Positions 61,580 to 64,000 of a stretch of DNA of 64,000 bases are shown in pieces; the first letter of the stretch is position 1, and each line of letters starts with the position of its first letter. The DNA is from Glandiceps talaboti (lineage: Eukaryota; Hemichordata; Enteropneusta; Spengelidae), in contig NC_135558.1 in assembly GCF_964340395.1 (NCBI RefSeq), positions 10,001-74,000 on the forward strand, given 5' to 3'. The notes below the pieces were generated by a model. It searched no databases. It saw nothing but the letters and a program-made list of their open reading frames with translations, and was not told where the DNA came from. Both the position numbers and the translations under genes were made by a program.

Positions 61580-62104
61580 TTTGATGTTACATGTATGTAT
61601 ACCTTGTATCCCCGTTCTATCGTTCCCTTCAAAACAACGTGTGAGACAAAAATTCCCAACTCGTGGGAAATATTCCATCTCAGCCCATCGGGTGTGGGAT
61701 TGTATTAGTCTCGGGCGGTAACTCGCCGGGAGGAGCTACATCCCTACAAAACCACTGGAGTGCTTTACTCGTCAAACGCGTGGCTAGAACCGTAAGCTGA
61801 GACGTGGGGTGAGACGTGGTATCACGTTCAACTTGAATGGGGGCAGTGCGTGTCGTACTGTGTGTTGATTACACAATTAATGTATACTTCATTTCATATG
61901 GAATATGGAAGTACTCAATTTTGTCCATGGGTGTCTCTTACGGGAGATCATTGAAATTCAACTTAGCTGAAAGAATTCCAATATTTAGTAAGATACATTC
62001 ATGGTAAAGGCAATAAACCCGAGATTACTGATGACATGTCACTGCCAAATTATTACGTTGTTTTGAAGAGAACGATAGAATGGGGGAAACAAGGTAACAT
62101 CAAA
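61580..62104. mobile_element. 525-bp MITE flanked by TTAA
   Basis: Starts tttgatgttac and ends gtaacatcaaa, a perfect 11-base inverted pair. TTAA is present on both sides (61576-61579 and 62105-62108). The inverted homology continues inward (ccttgtatccccgttctatc, gttcccttcaaaacaacgt on the left against its complement on the right) after an 11-base insertion. There is no coding frame. TTAA duplications are typical of piggyBac-type insertion, though the termini do not start CCC. Confidence 0.75.
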
Positions 62105-62109
62105 TTAAT

Positions 62110-64000
62110 TAACAAAAAACGCAATAGCCATGTTGAAACACTTGGAAGATATTAGTTGGGGACATGGGGTAGAATCTGACATCATATTTTATGGTATTGT
62201 GTCATTTATGTTATTATATAAAAATATGAAGTGTATGATCATTTGTTCTGTCGGTTGGTGTGCTGCGTTTACATGAATACTTCGACCTAACCATTCTCTA
62301 CTACACGTAGTCCAGGATAAGAGTTCAATGACTTGATAATGGATGGGGGGGGGGGGGGCTTGGAGGATTAAAAAAAAACATTGTTCGGGCCCAATGAGAG
62401 ATGAAAGATAGGAAAACGCCCACGTCAAGGAAATAGGAAAATAAAATCCCTATGCAGTTGCTGGAAACTGAAATCATTTTGAAAGGGAAAACTTTGATGA
62501 CATTCTTTCCCTAGTAGCTGCACATGGCAGTGACTCAAATATCAACTAGTCTATTCAACAGCTTTACAAAAATTACTATCCAATGTAGTCAAATTTTCTC
62601 CGTGTTTTCATGCGTATTTTTAATCAATACAGCACCAGAGCGCATACCTTTGGTCGAAAAATTTCAAAAGTTCCAACGGCGGGACGGGACTCTCTCTCTC
62701 ACGGACTCGGTTGTTCGGCTTTCTCCTTTGCCTCAGTGAATTCGAAGCAGGCATAGATTGAAAATTATTCCCATTGACACTTGAAAAGAACATGTTGTCG
62801 TTTATGGGTCAAATTCTTTTACTCCACTCCACCAAATCCCACCCGCCACCCCACCCCACCCCACCCCTTATATTAAACTATAATCGTGTAACATACCAAT
62901 AGTTTGCCAATGCATCTGTTACTTAAAATTAAGTTTGTCAGAAAAAGAAGCAAAAATACTTTTATAATAAATGCCGTATAAGCTGTCCTAGTTATGATGA
63001 ATGGAGTGGTGATATCGTATAAATAATCTATTGCTAATTATTCATATCCAGATGTTGCTACTTGTGATGTACACCAAACAATTTTAACAAATGAAGCGGC
63101 AATATGTGTCCAAAGCTATTAACTCAACTACCGTTCTTCTTTTGAGACAAAGAACAGCTTTGCATTGATTGATTATGATTGATGTGTATATATTCCAATA
63201 TATTCAGTATGTAGTGTCGACATTTGGTAGTACTTCCCAAAGCTATCTAGGTGGCCGCACTCACAAAGTGGTGTCTACTTAGTTCCATGACTTCAAGACC
63301 AGTCGAGCCTGCAAGTCTGACGCTCCAAGCAGTCACGTGGCAGTTCTCAGGTAATTAAAACTGCTTCCCTTTGCTTCTTTTCCATCACATCTTTTTTACT
63401 ACGAAAAATGTTTTTATTTTTTATGTTTTCGGAAAATGGTGGCAAGCTGATTGTAAGTATCACATCTGCCGGGACGGATTATTCATTCACTAGATCCACT
63501 CCCCTTTCCAGAATTCGAAGTTTGTGAAATAAAATGTAATTTTTTTTCCCACCCCAAAGTCATCTATAAACGTTGTCGGGTTGTTAGGCATATCCATAGG
63601 GGCGTGTAATATTTCATAGATTGTTGCTTTCCAGGTCTACAGACTAAATATAACAACCTTTTGACTATATATTCCTACCTGTAAGGAGAAAATATTTCTA
63701 CTAGTATAGTATAGAGATTGATACATTTTTAGCAGCAGAATTCGTACAATATTTTCCTAAGAAAATCCGGCAATCTAAGCAATAATACGTGCCCCTGTGT
63801 GCATATCCAGGCAGAACGCCGTAAATATCATTTCAGAAACACGTCGGTAGCGTTGACCTGTAGAACTCCATACCTTCACAATTTGATGATGGGTCGGCCG
63901 GCCGAGGTACACAGAAGTATATATTTTCGCGAGTGATGCGCTTCATGCAGCAAACGTACAGTTCAGTGCAACGAAAATACAGCACGCGAGTGAAAATGTA
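62110..64000. other. Intergenic to window edge, possible promoter at the end
   Basis: No gene supported. Contains a G run at 62345-62358 and a cacccc-rich tract near 62830-62870. The last 100 bases (tatatatt near 63918, then a GC-richer stretch with cagttcagtgc) could be the promoter and first untranslated exon of a gene beyond the window. This is speculative. Confidence 0.25.

Noticed and set aside
62524-62739. 71-aa frame near the right edge
   Set aside because: No domain and typical of chance length in this composition.

Overview
This is a eukaryotic window with AT-rich sequence, small phase-consistent exons with GT-AG introns, long simple repeats and many decayed transposons. The gene content fits a marine invertebrate, deuterostome or lophotrochozoan: an animal-type SWT1, a PH-PTB adaptor of the DOK/IRS group, an intronless GT31 glycosyltransferase and an intronless TRIM-NHL protein. 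I cannot name the species from the sequence.

Layout. 1-6537 is a satellite array of about 59 bp units, cut by the left edge of the window, with an embedded insertion and an inverted block. 6540-10430 holds copies of a dispersed composite repeat of about 1.1 kb. 10467-17726 (minus) is a nine-exon DOK-like adaptor gene, 779 codons, all junctions in phase. 17727-19890 is a head-to-head intergenic/promoter region. 19891-43827 (plus) is a complete 19-exon SWT1 gene (1109 aa) whose introns hold LINE fragments, MITEs and several minisatellites. 43880-47397 is a run of three unrelated minisatellites. 48200-49930 holds another composite-repeat copy, a Penelope-like remnant and long (TA)n tracts. 50604-51902 is the GT31 gene and 56043-58343 the TRIM-NHL gene. 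The rest, to 64000, is intergenic with foldback elements and microsatellites.

The genes do not form a pathway; they are ordinary neighbours. SWT1 is expected to act in nuclear mRNA surveillance, the DOK-like protein in receptor tyrosine kinase signalling, the GT31 protein in the Golgi and the TRIM-NHL protein as a cytoplasmic ubiquitin ligase or RNA-binding regulator.

The most unusual pattern is that tandem duplication repeatedly involves exon-intron boundaries. A minisatellite in SWT1 carries ten extra copies of an exon end plus 5' splice site. Another repeat reiterates the acceptor of the last SWT1 exon, and SWT1 exon 5 and DOK-like exon 5 have partial boundary copies. Other points worth a look are a WW domain at the SWT1 N terminus, a GT31 protein with a degraded DxD motif, two hammerhead-like RNA motifs, and several MITEs with readable target-site duplications. 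All calls come from reading the sequence; no database search was run.
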